The notes beneath the pieces are model-generated. The model searched no databases. It saw only the letters and a program-made list of their open reading frames with translations, and was not told where the DNA came from. The position numbers were made by a program, and so were the translations under genes. Positions 20,111-31,449 of a stretch of 64,000 bases of DNA are shown here, piece by piece. How positions within the stretch are numbered: position 1 is the first letter of the stretch; every line of letters begins with the position of its first letter. The stretch comes from Rhizomys pruinosus (taxonomy: Eukaryota > Chordata > Mammalia > Rodentia > Spalacidae), in NCBI GenBank assembly GCA_009823505.1, contig VZQC01013712.1, positions 2,696,856 through 2,760,855 on the forward strand. The letters are read 5' to 3'.

Positions 20111-20984
20111 GGAAAGAATCCATGGGAGTAAAGGAGAAGAGGTGATTGAGAGAGAGGAATAGTAGAAGACAGGTATTATTAAAAGAAAATTGATGAACTG
20201 GCAGTAGTTTACCTGGGGAGTGGGAAGAGAGGGTTATCTCTAGGAGAGATAAATACCACTTAGCAGGTGTGAGAAAACAGAGAGAACTCTATTAATTCAA
20301 AGACTTACTGAAAAAATACACATAGAAAATATATACAACTGTAGGTGTATAACTAAAGTCTATACAACAAACAACACATTATCTGAGAAGGAAAACCTCT
20401 CTTTAAATTGATGGTCCAAGAGACTCCCAAAACATCATGGCCCTTCTTGATTGTTTCCCAGACCTTGAAGGATATACTTTATTGCTGCAGACAAGATGTA
20501 CATAGGAAAGAGGACTTGGAGCAATTAAGCTGGAATTAACCTGGAAGCCTCCTCTCTGAAGACTGCCTCTCATGATATCAGATGACGTTATGCAAGCTAC
20601 CACAGGAGAAAACCAATCAGTGGTCCTACGAAGTTGTAAAACCTAGTAAACGCGACAATTACTGACCCAGTAAACTATCTAAATTTACCAAGATAAAGTG
20701 ACACTTTATCTTGGGAGTAATCAACATCTGTCTAATTGGACTTAAGGCAATCTTTTGGGAGACAATATGTGGCACTATAAACACAGCCAAATATACATGG
20801 CTGGAGAGATCATAGGTCCTAGAGGAAAACTTAATTTTGTCATATTCTTAGACCAATGTCATTTTTAACTGAATTCTAAATATGTATTCTTATGTTTATA
20901 GAAAATTATACCTGTCCACTCATCAAAAATGATTCTTTTTACAACAAATGAGTTAGTTTTTCTAGAGTGAAAGTTATAGTTCTA
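20111..20984. other. Probable old L1 3'UTR or unassigned DNA
   Basis: It follows the ORF2 fragment on the same strand and contains 'gtctaattggacttaaggca', which recalls rodent L1 3' ends. I cannot place a boundary. A short hairpin lies at 20,690-20,712, where 'aagataaagtg' meets 'cactttatctt'. Confidence 0.35.
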
Positions 20985-21081
20985 ATATCGTTTGTCTGTA
21001 AGTGAATACCCAGTTTTGCCAGTACCATTTGTTGAATTGGTTGTCCTTTATTCCACTGCATATTTTATACACTTTTGTCAA

Positions 21082-21197
21082 TGGGCATGGTGCTGCATGC
21101 CTTTAATCCCAGCACTCAGGAGGCAGATACATGCAGATCTCCATGAGTTCCAGGCCACCTAGGGCTAAAGGGAGACCTCATCTCAGAAATACCATAA
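21082..21197 (+). mobile_element. B1 SINE, truncated
   Basis: 'gggcatggtgctgcatgcct', 'ttaatcccagcactcaggag', 'ccatgagttccaggcc' and 'agggagacctcatctcag' in B1 order, sense orientation, inside the antisense L1. Confidence 0.85.
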
Positions 21198-21271
21198 TTA
21201 ATTAATTAAATAATAATAACTTCATTTTTTTTATTCCTGGGTTCTCTTTTCTGTTCCATTGGTCTTTCTAG

Positions 21272-21495
21272 TTGTTTTTAAAAATATTTTATTTTTTATT
21301 TTATTTGTATGAGCATTTATCTCCATGTATTGATGTGAATGCAGAACCTGTAGAGGCCAAAAGAGAATGTTGGTTCCTCTGGAATTGGAGTTATAGACAG
21401 TATTTGGTCACCATTTAGGTTTTGGCAACCAAATCCATGTCTTCTGGAAGAGCAGCCACTGCTTTTAACTGCTTGAGCCATCTCTCTAGCTTCCC
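21272..21495 (-). mobile_element. B3-like SINE, antisense
   Basis: An A/T-rich tail on the left, then 'tgtagaggccaaaagagaat', 'gttcctctggaattggagtt', and the complement of the tRNA-like head ending 'gagccatctctctagctt'. Confidence 0.8.
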
Positions 21496-21613
21496 TAACC
21501 CCACCCCCATATGTTGTCTTTGTAGCTTGCTAGTGCAATTTGAGCTCAGAAATTGTGTTTCCAGCTGTGTCCTTTATCCTTAGGATTGTTTTGGCTATTT
21601 GTGGTCTTTTGTA

Positions 21614-21616
<3 letters not shown>

Positions 21617-21647
<31 letters not shown>
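21617..21647. repeat. (TA)n microsatellite in old L1
   Basis: About 15 TA units followed by 'cacacaca', within the antisense fossil L1. Confidence 0.93.
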
Positions 21648-21655
<8 letters not shown>

Positions 21656-23249
21656 AATATATTAGTATACATACAGGCCATGTATACTAATCATACTCAC
21701 TGCCCCCTCCCACCTCTGTATTTTTTTCCTAGTTTTATGAGGAATGACATCAGAATTTTGATGAGAATTGCATTGAGTTGGTAGATTGTTTTTGGTTTTA
21801 CAGCCATTGTCTTAGTATCAATTCTGCCAATCCAGGAACATGGAAGGGCATTCCATCATTTTGTGTCCTCTTTAATTACTTCCTCAGTATATTAAGTTTT
21901 CATTGTAGAGATATTTCTGTTCCTTGGTTAGTATTATGCTAAGCTTTTTATAATTTTTGGAGCTATTATGAATGAGATAGTTGTCCTAATTCTTCCTCCT
22001 CTAGCTAATTATTGGTGTATATAAAGGTTACTGGTTTTTATATTAGACCTAAGAAATTTCTGGTAAATTATATAGGATCCTTTCATTATATAATCATGTA
22101 ATTTACAAATAGGGGTCATTTGAGTTCTTCCTTTCACATTCTTATCTCTTTTATGTCTTTCAGATCTCATTGCTCTACCTAAGTCTTTGATCACTATCTT
22201 GGATAAGAGAGGGGAGAGTGGGCATTCTCGTCTAGTTCCCAATTTTACAGGAATTGTTATAATTTTTGCCTGTTTACCATAATGTTGGCTACTGATTTGT
22301 TGTATATATATTATATTATTTTCAGGTGTGCTTTATCTATTCATAACAGCTCCAGGTCTTTTGTCACGAAGACATGTTGAACTTTGTCAGATGTCATCTA
22401 TCCATCTTTCAAGATAATGATCTGATTTTTGTCCTTAATTTTATTTATATGACATATCATATTTATTGATTTGTGTATATTTGACAGACTGTGCATCTCT
22501 ACAGTGAAGCTCACTTGATCATGTTGCATCTTTTTCTGAATGTGTTCCTGAATTTAGTCTGCAATTATTTTTATGGAAATTGTTATATCAATGTTCGTTA
22601 AGGAAATTAGTCTGTACTTTTCTTTTTTGTTGTGGCTTTATCTAGTTTTGGCACCAATAAAATACTGGCTTCAGAGAATTAGATTGGTAGTCCTAATTCT
22701 AGTTTATATTTTGGAACAAATTGAGTACTAGTATTAGATGTTCCTTAAAAGTTTAATAGATTTCAGCAGTGATTCAATCTGGTCCTGGGCTTTCCTTTGC
22801 AAGGATATTTTGGATTATAGTTTCAATTTCATTGTTTGTAATATACCAGTTGTTTAGTTATTTATAACTTTTGGCTTTAATACTGGTAGGTCATTTGCAT
22901 TTAGAAATAAATGTATTTCTTCTAGATTTCCCAACTTTTGTACCAAAAATTTTCAATGTTTACTCTAGTTATGTTCTAGATTTCATTGGAGTCTGTTTTA
23001 GCAACACTCTTTTCATCTCTAATTTTATTTATTTGGCAATCTTATTAAATTTTTCAAGGAAACAACATTCTTGTATCAATTTTGGATGTGGTGTTTTAGT
23101 CATTATTTTATTCATTTCTTTCCTAATATTTATTATTTCTTGCCATATTCTAGATTTAGGGTGGTCTTCTTGTGGTTTTTCTAGAGCCTATAGGTACAGC
23201 ATTAAGCTGGGTTTTTTTTTTCAAATTTCTCATATATTTTATGTGATTT

Positions 23250-23488
23250 ATTTTTTAATTTTTAAATTTTATTTATGTTTATTATTTTTTATGTGTATGA
23301 GTGTACTGTCTGCATGTAGATTGGTGCACCCATGTCATGCAATGCTGAAGAGGTCAGAAGAGGGCGTCGGATTTCCCTGGAACTAGAGTTAAAGACAGTT
23401 CTTAGCCACCATGTAGGTGCTGGGAATCGAACCTGGGTCCTCTGCAAGAACAGTTGGTGCTCTTAACCGCTGAGCCATCTCTCCAGCC
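23250..23488 (-). mobile_element. B2 SINE, antisense
   Basis: Full-order B2: tail, 'gagtgtactgtctgcatgta', 'gaggtcagaagagggcgtcg', 'tgggaatcgaacctgggtcc', and the head complement 'accgctgagccatctctcca'. Less diverged than its L1 host. Confidence 0.9.
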
Positions 23489-24667
23489 ATCTCCGTGATT
23501 TCTTATAAACTTTCCTAATGAGGACTGCTTGGCTGTATCTCCAAGATTCTCGTGGGTTGCATTCTCGTTTTTATTTGACTCTAACAATTTTTAAATTTAA
23601 ATTTAAATTTCTTCCCTGAGTTCTTCAATGACTCACTCACTATTTGAGTGAATCGCCAATTAGTTTGTGTAATTTCTGTAGTTTCCCTGGTTATTACTTT
23701 TATTTAACTATACTCTGATAAGATATAAAGCACCAAAAAAGATAGAAAGCACCATCTCAATGTTTTTGTTTTCCTTAACACTTGATTTGTGGCCTATGAT
23801 GTGATAAATTTTGGAGAATGTTCCATGTGACCCTAAGAACGTGTATTCTGTATGTATGAGTTAAGTCCAGTTAATTTATGGTGTACTTTACATCTTAAGG
23901 GTCTTTGCTTATTTTTAGTTTGGAATAAGTATCTAAATATGAAAGTAGGATATTGAAGTCACTTGTTATTATTGTGTTAGGAATCATGTGACCTTTTATG
24001 ATATTCGGTGTTAATTTTAGTGAGGGCTCCAATAATCAATGCATAAATGCTTACAATTATTCTATCTTCTTGATGGATTTTTTGCATTATTAATATGTAG
24101 TACCTTTCTTTATCTCTTCTGAGTAGGTTTGAGTTTGAGTCTAATAGATAGATACAAGAATGAACTATATAAGAATAATTGTTTATAGCTTCTGTTTGCT
24201 TGATAGTATGATTTCTATCTACAGATACTGTTTCTGAATGTCTTTGCTAGCTAATTGTGTTTCTTGGAGACCAGAGACAGTTGGTTATTGCTTTGTAATC
24301 CAGTCAATTCATCCATATTATTTTATTGGTTCATTGAGGCCCATTGGCATTTAAGGTTATTATTGAAAAGGGTTTGTTATTTCTTAAGAATTTGATAGGC
24401 GAATATTGGTATTTCTTTTCCTTCTCCCTTATTAGTTTTGACAGTGGGCGGTTTACTGGATTGTAAATGGCTAATTCTTTGACTTTTTTTGTTCATCTGT
24501 TCCTTTCATGGAGTGTATACTTAACCTGTGTTCTCATGGAGGAGGCTGTTGTTTGTTTCTTCCTCCCTGCATAGTATTCTTTTAGGATTTTCTGCAGTGC
24601 TGGCTTGGTTGTCATTAAGTGTCTTAATTTGTGTTTGATTTTAAATGGGCTTATTTCTCTACCAATT

Positions 24668-24897
24668 TTTAAAAATTTATACTTATTTATTTGTTTATTT
24701 TGTGTATGAGTATCTTACATGCATGCATGTAAATGCACCTGTGTCATGCACTATTTGCAGAAGACAGAAGTGTGTTAGATACCCTGGATCTGGAGTTATA
24801 GTCAGTTGTTAGCCACCATTTGAGTGTTGGGATTTGGACCCTGGTCTTCTGTAAGAACAGCTAGTGCTCTTAGCTGCTTAGCTGTATCTCCAGCTCC
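24668..24897 (-). mobile_element. B2/B3 SINE, antisense
   Basis: 'cttacatgcatgcatgtaaa', 'gaagacagaagtgtgttag', 'ctggatctggagttatagtc', and the diverged head complement 'cttagctgtatctccagctc'. Confidence 0.8.
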
Positions 24898-25029
24898 TGC
24901 TCTACCATTGTAAAAGATAACTTTTCTGGGAATTACATCACTGGAGTTCACTGGAGTCTGAAACCTGGTCCTGTAGTGAACTCTGGAACCACTGGAGCAA
25001 AACTTTCTACCAACATTTTCATTTTAGGT

Positions 25030-25140
25030 TTTAGTTTTGTTTTACTGAGACTAAATCTCACTAAGTATCCCACAATGTCCTGGAACTTTCTTTGTAGACA
25101 AGGCTGGTCTGGAATTTAAAATCCTTCTGGTTTATGCCAA
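25030..25140 (-). mobile_element. Old B1/Alu-like SINE, antisense
   Basis: 'ctgagactaaatctcactaa' and 'gtcctggaactttctttgta' followed by 'gacaaggctggtctgg' follow the B1 order in reverse. Strongly diverged. Confidence 0.6.
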
Positions 25141-25201
25141 CAGAGACTTAATTATTTTGTTTTATTTTCCAATACTTCCATGGAAAACTGAAAGGAAATT
25201 C

Positions 25202-25318
25202 GCTGGGCATGGTAGCATACACTTGTAGTCCCAGTATTTGAGAGACAAAAGCAAGAATATTTCAAGTTATAGATTAACCTAGTCTCCTCAGTGAGACATG
25301 GTTTCAGAAAACAAGTCT
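25202..25318 (+). mobile_element. Old B1/proto-B1 SINE
   Basis: 'gctgggcatggtagcataca', 'cttgtagtcccagtatttga' and 'cagtgagacatggtttcag' follow the B1 order. Diverged. Confidence 0.65.
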
Positions 25319-27116
25319 GCTAGTCATAATCGAGTTTATAATAGTCTTTAAACTGTAATATATCTAGGTGCAATTAGGACAAAACCATAAAATGGATGAT
25401 CACCAGGTAGGGATGGATTTGGTGACTGGATCTTTCGTTCTAGGAGAAGACAGCCATGATTTTTATCAAAACAGGTACATTACATAAGGCATTGCTATAT
25501 CGTTACTGCTGTTTGTTGTTCAGAAGTTTAAGGATAGAAATCCAAATATGTGCAATGCTTAGCTGCAAAGGAGGAAGTAAATCTAGTGAAATGAATTCAA
25601 TACTCTCACCTCCTTCTAGCAAGCTCTCCTTCACTTTCAAACATGGAAAAATTACATTTACATTTCTGAGTCTCACTTTCATTTGTTTCTTAATGCAAAT
25701 TAGTTTTTACCATTTAGATGTCCTTTCATGAAATTTAAAAGGCATAAGTGATTTTCCTGCAAATACTTCAGATTGTTGTTGTTTGCCAGCAATGTCTTAG
25801 AGACTTCTTATTTTTCTACATCAGCATTCCAATGTCCTTTCCCTGAGCTGGTGGTCAGAGCAATTATATTGGTAATGGAGGACACACCCCCCACCAGGGA
25901 CAACTACCACCTGAATTAGGGTTGAAAAGGAAGCTGCTGCAATGATGGCTTCCTAAGCCCTCAAATACAGCCAGGACTTTGAGTCTTTGAACTTAATTGC
26001 CTTCCCTTAGTATTCCCTTCCCCCACACCGAACATTTCCTCTTGAAACAGGGAGAAAGAGCAATCCCTAGAGGGTTCTTAGGCTCATTCATAAAATAATT
26101 TAAGAATGTACCCAAACTGAAGCTTTAGGACAATTTTATTAGAATTTTAAAGAAAAATTCTCAGGGCAGGCAAGCTGGGAATCTCGTCAGTTGCCTTGAG
26201 GAAGATAATGAAAGGGAGAAGTACAAAAACGCCATGGCCCCATGCAGGTTTAGAGTGTGCATGGAGGTCAGGGGAGCTTCATGGTGGAGAGAAAGAAGCT
26301 TTAGAGAAAAAGTAAGGGAATACAAGAGGCTAGGGTAGTGCAATACCCTAAGGAAAGAGTGTTTAGAGAATAGATATGAAGAAGGAAAGAGAGATTATGC
26401 TTTTCTGCTGAATCCAGAAGAACTGTACTAGGAAAAATTACTTTCTCATAATCCCTCTTGCCCAGTCCCCTTCTTTTCTCCACATGTATCCCTTTATGTT
26501 TTCATTTGATCTAGATTCTGTATATGAGCAAAAAGATGCAGTATTTATCTATTTGCATATAGCATATTTGCATAACATGATGGTCTCCATTTCCATCCAT
26601 TTTCCTGCAAATAACATGATTTTGTTTTGCTTTTTAGAAATGTTTACTAGCAATTCTTTTTTCCTTATTGAAAAAGATGGTATAGAATCAGTTTAAATTT
26701 GATTGAATTTCAGGGTATTTTTGGTTTATGAAATGTTAAATTTAAATGTCTCTAATGCCCAGCTTATCTATAAAGCTTTTAATTATACATGCAAACACTT
26801 TCCCATAAAATAAATAATTAACCACATGACAAAGAAAAATCCTGCTCTAAATATTTATGGATTTATAAATCAGTCCTGTCATTTAAACTAAGCTGTTAAA
26901 ATATAGGCATTTTCACTAAAATAAACTGAATTAAACTTAGTCTAATATCAGCTCATATTTATTGAGGGCTTATTCTGAGCAAAGCAATGTTTCATCATCC
27001 TACTTTCAATTTTTCCTCCTGATCACAGATGTTTGATTCTAGAAAACACTTTCATTGCTTTCTAAAAATTGATGTGAATTTGAGGTTTTTCTACTTTGGT
27101 TAGTTTGAAGTATGTT
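25319..27116. other. Single-copy-looking DNA
   Basis: About 1.8 kb with no recognised repeat. Open frames such as 25456-25731 and 26484-26696 have no similarity I recognise and look like chance. Confidence 0.5.
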
Positions 27117-27222
27117 TATTTTTTGTGGGATATGGGATCTCACTATGTAGCCCAGGCTTGCCTCAAATTCATGATCCATTTGACTCACTCCCCCCAGCCT
27201 TAAGTACCATTACACCCTAATG
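27117..27222 (-). mobile_element. Old B1/Alu-like SINE, antisense
   Basis: 'gggatctcactatgtagccc' followed by 'aggcttgcctcaaattcatg' is the complement of a 7SL-derived SINE. Fragmentary. Confidence 0.65.
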
Positions 27223-28419
27223 CTATGTCATCTAAACATGTAAATGGATAAGACAGACACAAGTGTACTTGCAGCTCAAGTAGATAATGTCATCACCTAT
27301 GGTTCATTCCTAGGTTTGGTTAAATCACCACCAAAGATTCCAGAAATAACAGACAGGAAGTAAAGTCAGTGGTCAATAAATACTTAGACGTATGTTAATA
27401 ACATGAAATGCAATCCAGTTCTATATACAGGCCATGCTATAGTTGATTTATATATTGCTTATACAGTTAAATATTCTAATTTTACCCTCCCCTGAGCTGT
27501 CTCACCTGAATTTGTTAAATCTTTAGCCTTACACTGACTATACTACTTTTCCACTTCAGTGTCACCATTCTGGACTTGCAATTACTTCCTTTGTCATCAC
27601 AGTATTAGCCAACTTAGTTGTTAATTCTTCTGCTTGGAACACTCTCCTTTCTACCTTCGCATAATTAACCCCTCCTCTTTGAAAGATTAAATGTCACTTC
27701 TTGAGGAAGACCTGTATCGTTTCTCATAAGACACTGCTTTTCCTTCATAACCCATATGACAATTTCATTTATACACTTCCTTGAGTTTGCTTTCTGTGTC
27801 TTCACCTAGATTATAAGCCTCAAGATAGTAAGAATGGAGGACTTTGATTCCTTCACATATTTTATGCATACGGCAGAATGGGGAAATGAGGAAGCAGACA
27901 AATCTCAGATTCCTCTACCCTGTGACATTGGAAAGCTAAGCAAGAGGCTTATTGTTTAAAACCTACCAAAAGGAAGCAGGTAGTGCTTTTATTCTCCTGA
28001 CAGGTTGGTATTCTAAAGTTAGCAATCATCCACTCCTGACATGAATAAAACAGGATGAGACAATAAAAGTTGGGTTCAGTAAGCACTTTTCTTTCCTTTT
28101 TTTCTTGATTTCAGAAAGGCTTGCAGGTGGCAACAATAATGAGACAATATAGAATAAAGTGAGCAGCCAATCTACCTACCACTCCCCTTAGAGTCAGAGG
28201 ACTCTAGTGAAAAACAAATCCTCAATATTAATGGGCATTAATGAGACTGAAAGTTGCAGTATTAGGCTGAGCTAGGTTGAAGTAGACTACTTCCCCTTGC
28301 TCCCTGCTGATGCCAGTAGGGCTAAGTGAAACTAATATTCTGTCACCAGTGTTGCAGCAACAAAGCACTATGAGTCAGCCTACCACCCCCAGCATTAGGG
28401 AACAGAAGAGCCCAAAAAG
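27223..28419. other. Single-copy-looking DNA
   Basis: Nothing recognised over 1.2 kb. Composition is AT-rich and there is no supported exon. Confidence 0.5.
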
Positions 28420-28431
28420 AAAATGACCTAA

Positions 28432-28593
28432 GCCTGGTGTGGCGGCGCACGCCTTTAATCCTAGCACTTGGGAGACAGAGGCAGGCGGATCTTTGTGAGT
28501 TCAAGGCCAGCCTGGTCTACAGAGTGAGTTCCAGGACAGCTGGAGCTACAGGGAGACCCTGTCTCGAAAAGACCAAAAGAAATAAAATAAAAT
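28432..28593 (+). mobile_element. B1 SINE, full length, 12-bp duplication
   Basis: Starts 'gcctggtgtggcggcgcacg' and ends with 'gaccctgtctcgaaaagacc' plus an (AAAAT)n-like tail. Perfect 12-bp repeats, aaaatgacctaa, flank it at 28420-28431 and 28594-28605. It closely resembles the B1 at 55362, including the 'gaccaaaa' end, so both come from a recent subfamily. Confidence 0.96.
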
Positions 28594-28965
28594 AAAATGA
28601 CCTAATAGCCCAAATGTCTAATAATGAGTGTCCTGCTTTCACTGTAAATTACTAGTAGGACCAAGGTTAGCTGATCTTCCATGCCAGTCATGTGCAATGA
28701 AAGAGATTTCATAATGTATATTTTCCAAGTGGTAACAGTTGAGTTAAATGGAAAACTGAACATACACATCCACTTGGCATGTCAAAAGGAAGAAGCCTGC
28801 TAAAAACATTAACTGGTATCCAGAGTCCCACATTGTCAGGAATATCTCATATAAAATAGAAGATTACTCACCATGCCAAGCTCAAAGTAAAACATGGTAT
28901 GAGTGAGAGGATCATGTAAACACATGCCAGTCTCAAAGTAAATCAAATACTGGAAATATTTTAAA

Positions 28966-29115
28966 CTTTCTTTCCTTTCTTTCTTTCCTCCTTCCTTTCT
29001 TTTTTCTGGGACAGAGTCTCATGTAGCACAAGAATAACTCTGGCTATATGTAGCCTACTTCAACCTCCTGGTAGCTGGGATTACAGTTCAGTGCTACTAC
29101 AGATGGCTTTTATTT
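28966..29115 (-). mobile_element. Old 7SL-type SINE with pyrimidine-rich tail
   Basis: A (TTTC)n-rich stretch at 28,966-29,005 is followed by 'gggacagagtctcatgtagc', 'aacctcctggtagctgg' and 'gattacagttcagtgctact', a diverged antisense B1/Alu-like body. Confidence 0.65.
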
Positions 29116-29402
29116 TTTTTAAAAAAAGGGATTTTAAAGTAATCATTATAAAAATGATTCAACAATAAATTATAAATTGTCTAAATCGAGTAAAAACATA
29201 GAAGAACAACTCTGCAAAGATACAAATGGCATATAAAAGAACCAAATAGAAATTATAAAGATAAAAATACAATAATAAAACTAAAGCCTCACTGATGAGC
29301 TCAAGAGTAAACTAGAGATCACAAAGGATAGAATCATTGAATTTAAGGATAGACAAGTAACAGCCCCTCAGTTCAATTAACAAAGTTAAAATAGAAAAAC
29401 AA

Positions 29403-29642
29403 GGGGCTGGAGAGATGGCCTAGCGGTTAAGAGCGCCGACCGCTCTTACTGAGGACCCGGGTTCGATCCCCAGCACCCACATGGTGGCTGAGAACAGTCT
29501 GAAACTCCAATTCCAGAACTCCAGTTCCAGGGGAATCCTATACCCTCATCTGACCTCTGAGGCATTGCACGACATGGCTGCACAAACTTGCATGCAGACA
29601 GTACATTCACACACATACAGAAATAAATTTTAAAAAATTAAA
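29403..29642 (+). mobile_element. B2 SINE, full length, 15-bp duplication
   Basis: Starts 'ggggctggagagatggccta' with RNA polymerase III A- and B-box-like sequences ('tggcctagcgg', 'gggttcgatcccc'). The body ends in an A-rich tail. Flanking repeats, aaaatagaaaaacaa, lie at 29388-29402 and 29643-29657 and are perfect. The conserved B box and intact duplication indicate a young copy. Confidence 0.95.
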
Positions 29643-29769
29643 AAAATAGAAAAACAAGGACATCAACAACCAAAAGAATAGTCTGTAGGATCCATAGGAC
29701 AAAAAGAGCCAGTGTCACTATCATCAGGCATTGAAAGGGACTAAGAACATTTTAAAAATAAAATGTGGG

Positions 29770-29990
29770 AGGTGGCATTGGAGAGATGGCTCAGTGGTTA
29801 AGAGCCCTCAGTGCTCTTGCAGAAGACCTAAGTTCAGTTCACAGTACCCACAAACAGCTAATAACCATCCCTAACTCCACTTCCCAGACCCAATGCCCCA
29901 TTCTGGCTTCTGTGAGTATTTCACAGTACAGGTGCATTCATGTACATACAAGTAAACACTCATACACATAAAATAAAAATAAACAAAAAT
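29770..29990 (+). mobile_element. B3-like SINE
   Basis: Head 'ttggagagatggctcagtgg', then 'gctcttgcagaagaccta', and a 3' half unlike the B2 at 29403, ending 'acatacaagtaaacactcat' and an A-rich tail. Confidence 0.85.
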
Positions 29991-30009
29991 GTATTTTATT
30001 TCTGTTACT

Positions 30010-31060
30010 ATTTTTAATTGAAGTTTTGTGGATTTCACACAATATATCATGATCATATTCAGACCTCCTCCCTTATTTTCACCCCCATAGTCCCCCATCA
30101 GCTTTCTTGCATTCTACCATATATGCGAAGAAGGCCTATACAGCCAAGTTAGTGTCCCCAAATGTTGCTGAGTGTGAGACTATCCACTGGGGCCTGTTCA
30201 ATTTATCTACCATCACTTCCTTAAAGATCAACCCTCAGTCTCCCAATACTCATTGGTAGCTAATAGTTTCTCAGCTGATATTAGAGCTTCTTACTCATTT
30301 CTTCACTTCTATGCTTGGTTTTTGCCTGGCTTGAACCTGCATGGGTCTTGTGCATGCTGTCACCATTACTGTTAAGTTCGTATAAGCAACTTCTCAGCTG
30401 CCTGGAAAACTTTGTTTCCTTGTGGTCATTTACCACCCCTGGCTCTTACTGTTTACCAGCCTCCTCCTCCACAATGATCCTTGAGCCCTGGGGAGCAGAG
30501 TTTTGATATAGGTGTCCTATAAGGGGATAAGCACTCTGCAGTCCCTTATTCTCTGTACTTTGGCCATTTGTGGCTTTCAGGATAAGTCACCATCTGTTAC
30601 ATGAAGAAGGTTTGCTTCTGAGAGTTGAGAGATACATTAATATTCTTTCTGCCCTGTTTCACTATTTTCAATGAGTGTTAGATATGGAGGTTCCATTGTA
30701 GATGAGTCTGATAGGGCTAGACATCCCACAGACACTTAGTCTCTGAATTTTACCAGTTGTGGACCTCTGTAGTAGTCTCCATCTGTCGAAAAAGAAGATT
30801 TTAGGATGAGTGGTGAAATGTACACTTCTCTGTACATATTAGGATACATATTTAGGATACAGCAAGAAATTATGTTGGTGTAGGGATATGAGAAAATAAA
30901 TTTTTCTCTAGGATGTATGACTTCTCCAGTCACATATGTTTGACTATATTTAAAGTCCCATGACTCCATGATTTCACTCCCACAGAGTGGGTCTTACATC
31001 TAATTAGACAGCTGTTGATTATTCCCCCAAATAAAAGAGCCACTACTGTACCATATGGCA
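30010..31060 (-). mobile_element. Lx-like L1 3'UTR, antisense
   Basis: 'ttgaagttttgtggatttca', 'cacccccatagtcccccatc', 'gagactatccactggggcct', 'cttattctctgtactttggc' and 'cccacagagtgggtcttaca' occur in the order I know from rodent Lx-class L1 3'UTRs. About 1 kb, with no ORF part attached. The short open frames inside have no support. Confidence 0.65.
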
Positions 31061-31190
31061 GCTAACACCCACGCCTGACTCAGGTTCTATGGGATCAGAC
31101 TCCCTCTTCTGTCTTCCATGAGCATTGCACAGCAGGAGTGCACTTATGTATATGCAGGTAAAACACTAATGCACATAAAATATAAAGAGA
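31061..31190 (+). mobile_element. B3-like SINE, 5'-truncated
   Basis: It starts in the body ('catatggcagctaacaccca') and runs through 'gactccctcttctgtcttcc' to an A-rich end. The tRNA-like head is missing. Confidence 0.7.
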
Positions 31191-31221
31191 TAATTTCTTT
31201 TAAAAAATCAAAAGAAACAAT

Positions 31222-31435
31222 TGGGGCTGGAACGATGGCTCAGAGGTTAAAAGCAAATACTACTATGGCAGGTTAAAAGCAAATACTACTATGGACCTAA
31301 ATTTGGTTCCCAGTACCCACTTCAAGTAGCTCACAACTGACTCTAACTCCAACTCCATGGGTTCTGAGACATTCTACAGGCACTGCTCGTATATGCACAA
31401 ACCCATACATAATTAAAAAACATAAAGTTTCAATG
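31222..31435 (+). mobile_element. B3-like SINE with 26-bp internal duplication
   Basis: Head 'ggggctggaacgatggctca'. The segment 'ggttaaaagcaaatactact' plus 'atgg' occurs twice in tandem at about 31,246-31,297. It then continues as a normal B3 to an A-rich tail. Confidence 0.8.
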
Positions 31436-31449
31436 TAAAAATAGAAAAT

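Larger units (their letters stand above)
20985..24660 (-). pseudogene. Old antisense L1 (ORF2, fossil), broken by SINEs
   Basis: The minus strand reads as L1 ORF2, decayed throughout. The complement 'cccagttttgccagtacca' (20,990-21,080) is the classic distal part; 21,495-23,250 covers the reverse transcriptase; 23,490-24,450 covers the linker and endonuclease ('ttttggagaatgttccatgt', 'gtgtattctgtatgtatg'). No open piece has coding value. It is much older than L1-A to L1-I and resembles L1M-type copies shared by many mammals. Interrupted by B1, B3, B2 and a (TA)n run. Confidence 0.75.

Noticed and set aside
22871..23386. 171-codon open frame on the plus strand
   Set aside because: It is the reverse of old L1 ORF2 and runs into an antisense B2. 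The hydrophobic product comes from T-rich antisense L1.
25456..25731. 91-codon frame in single-copy-looking DNA
   Set aside because: No recognised domain, no splice or promoter context, and the length is within chance for AT-rich DNA of this extent.
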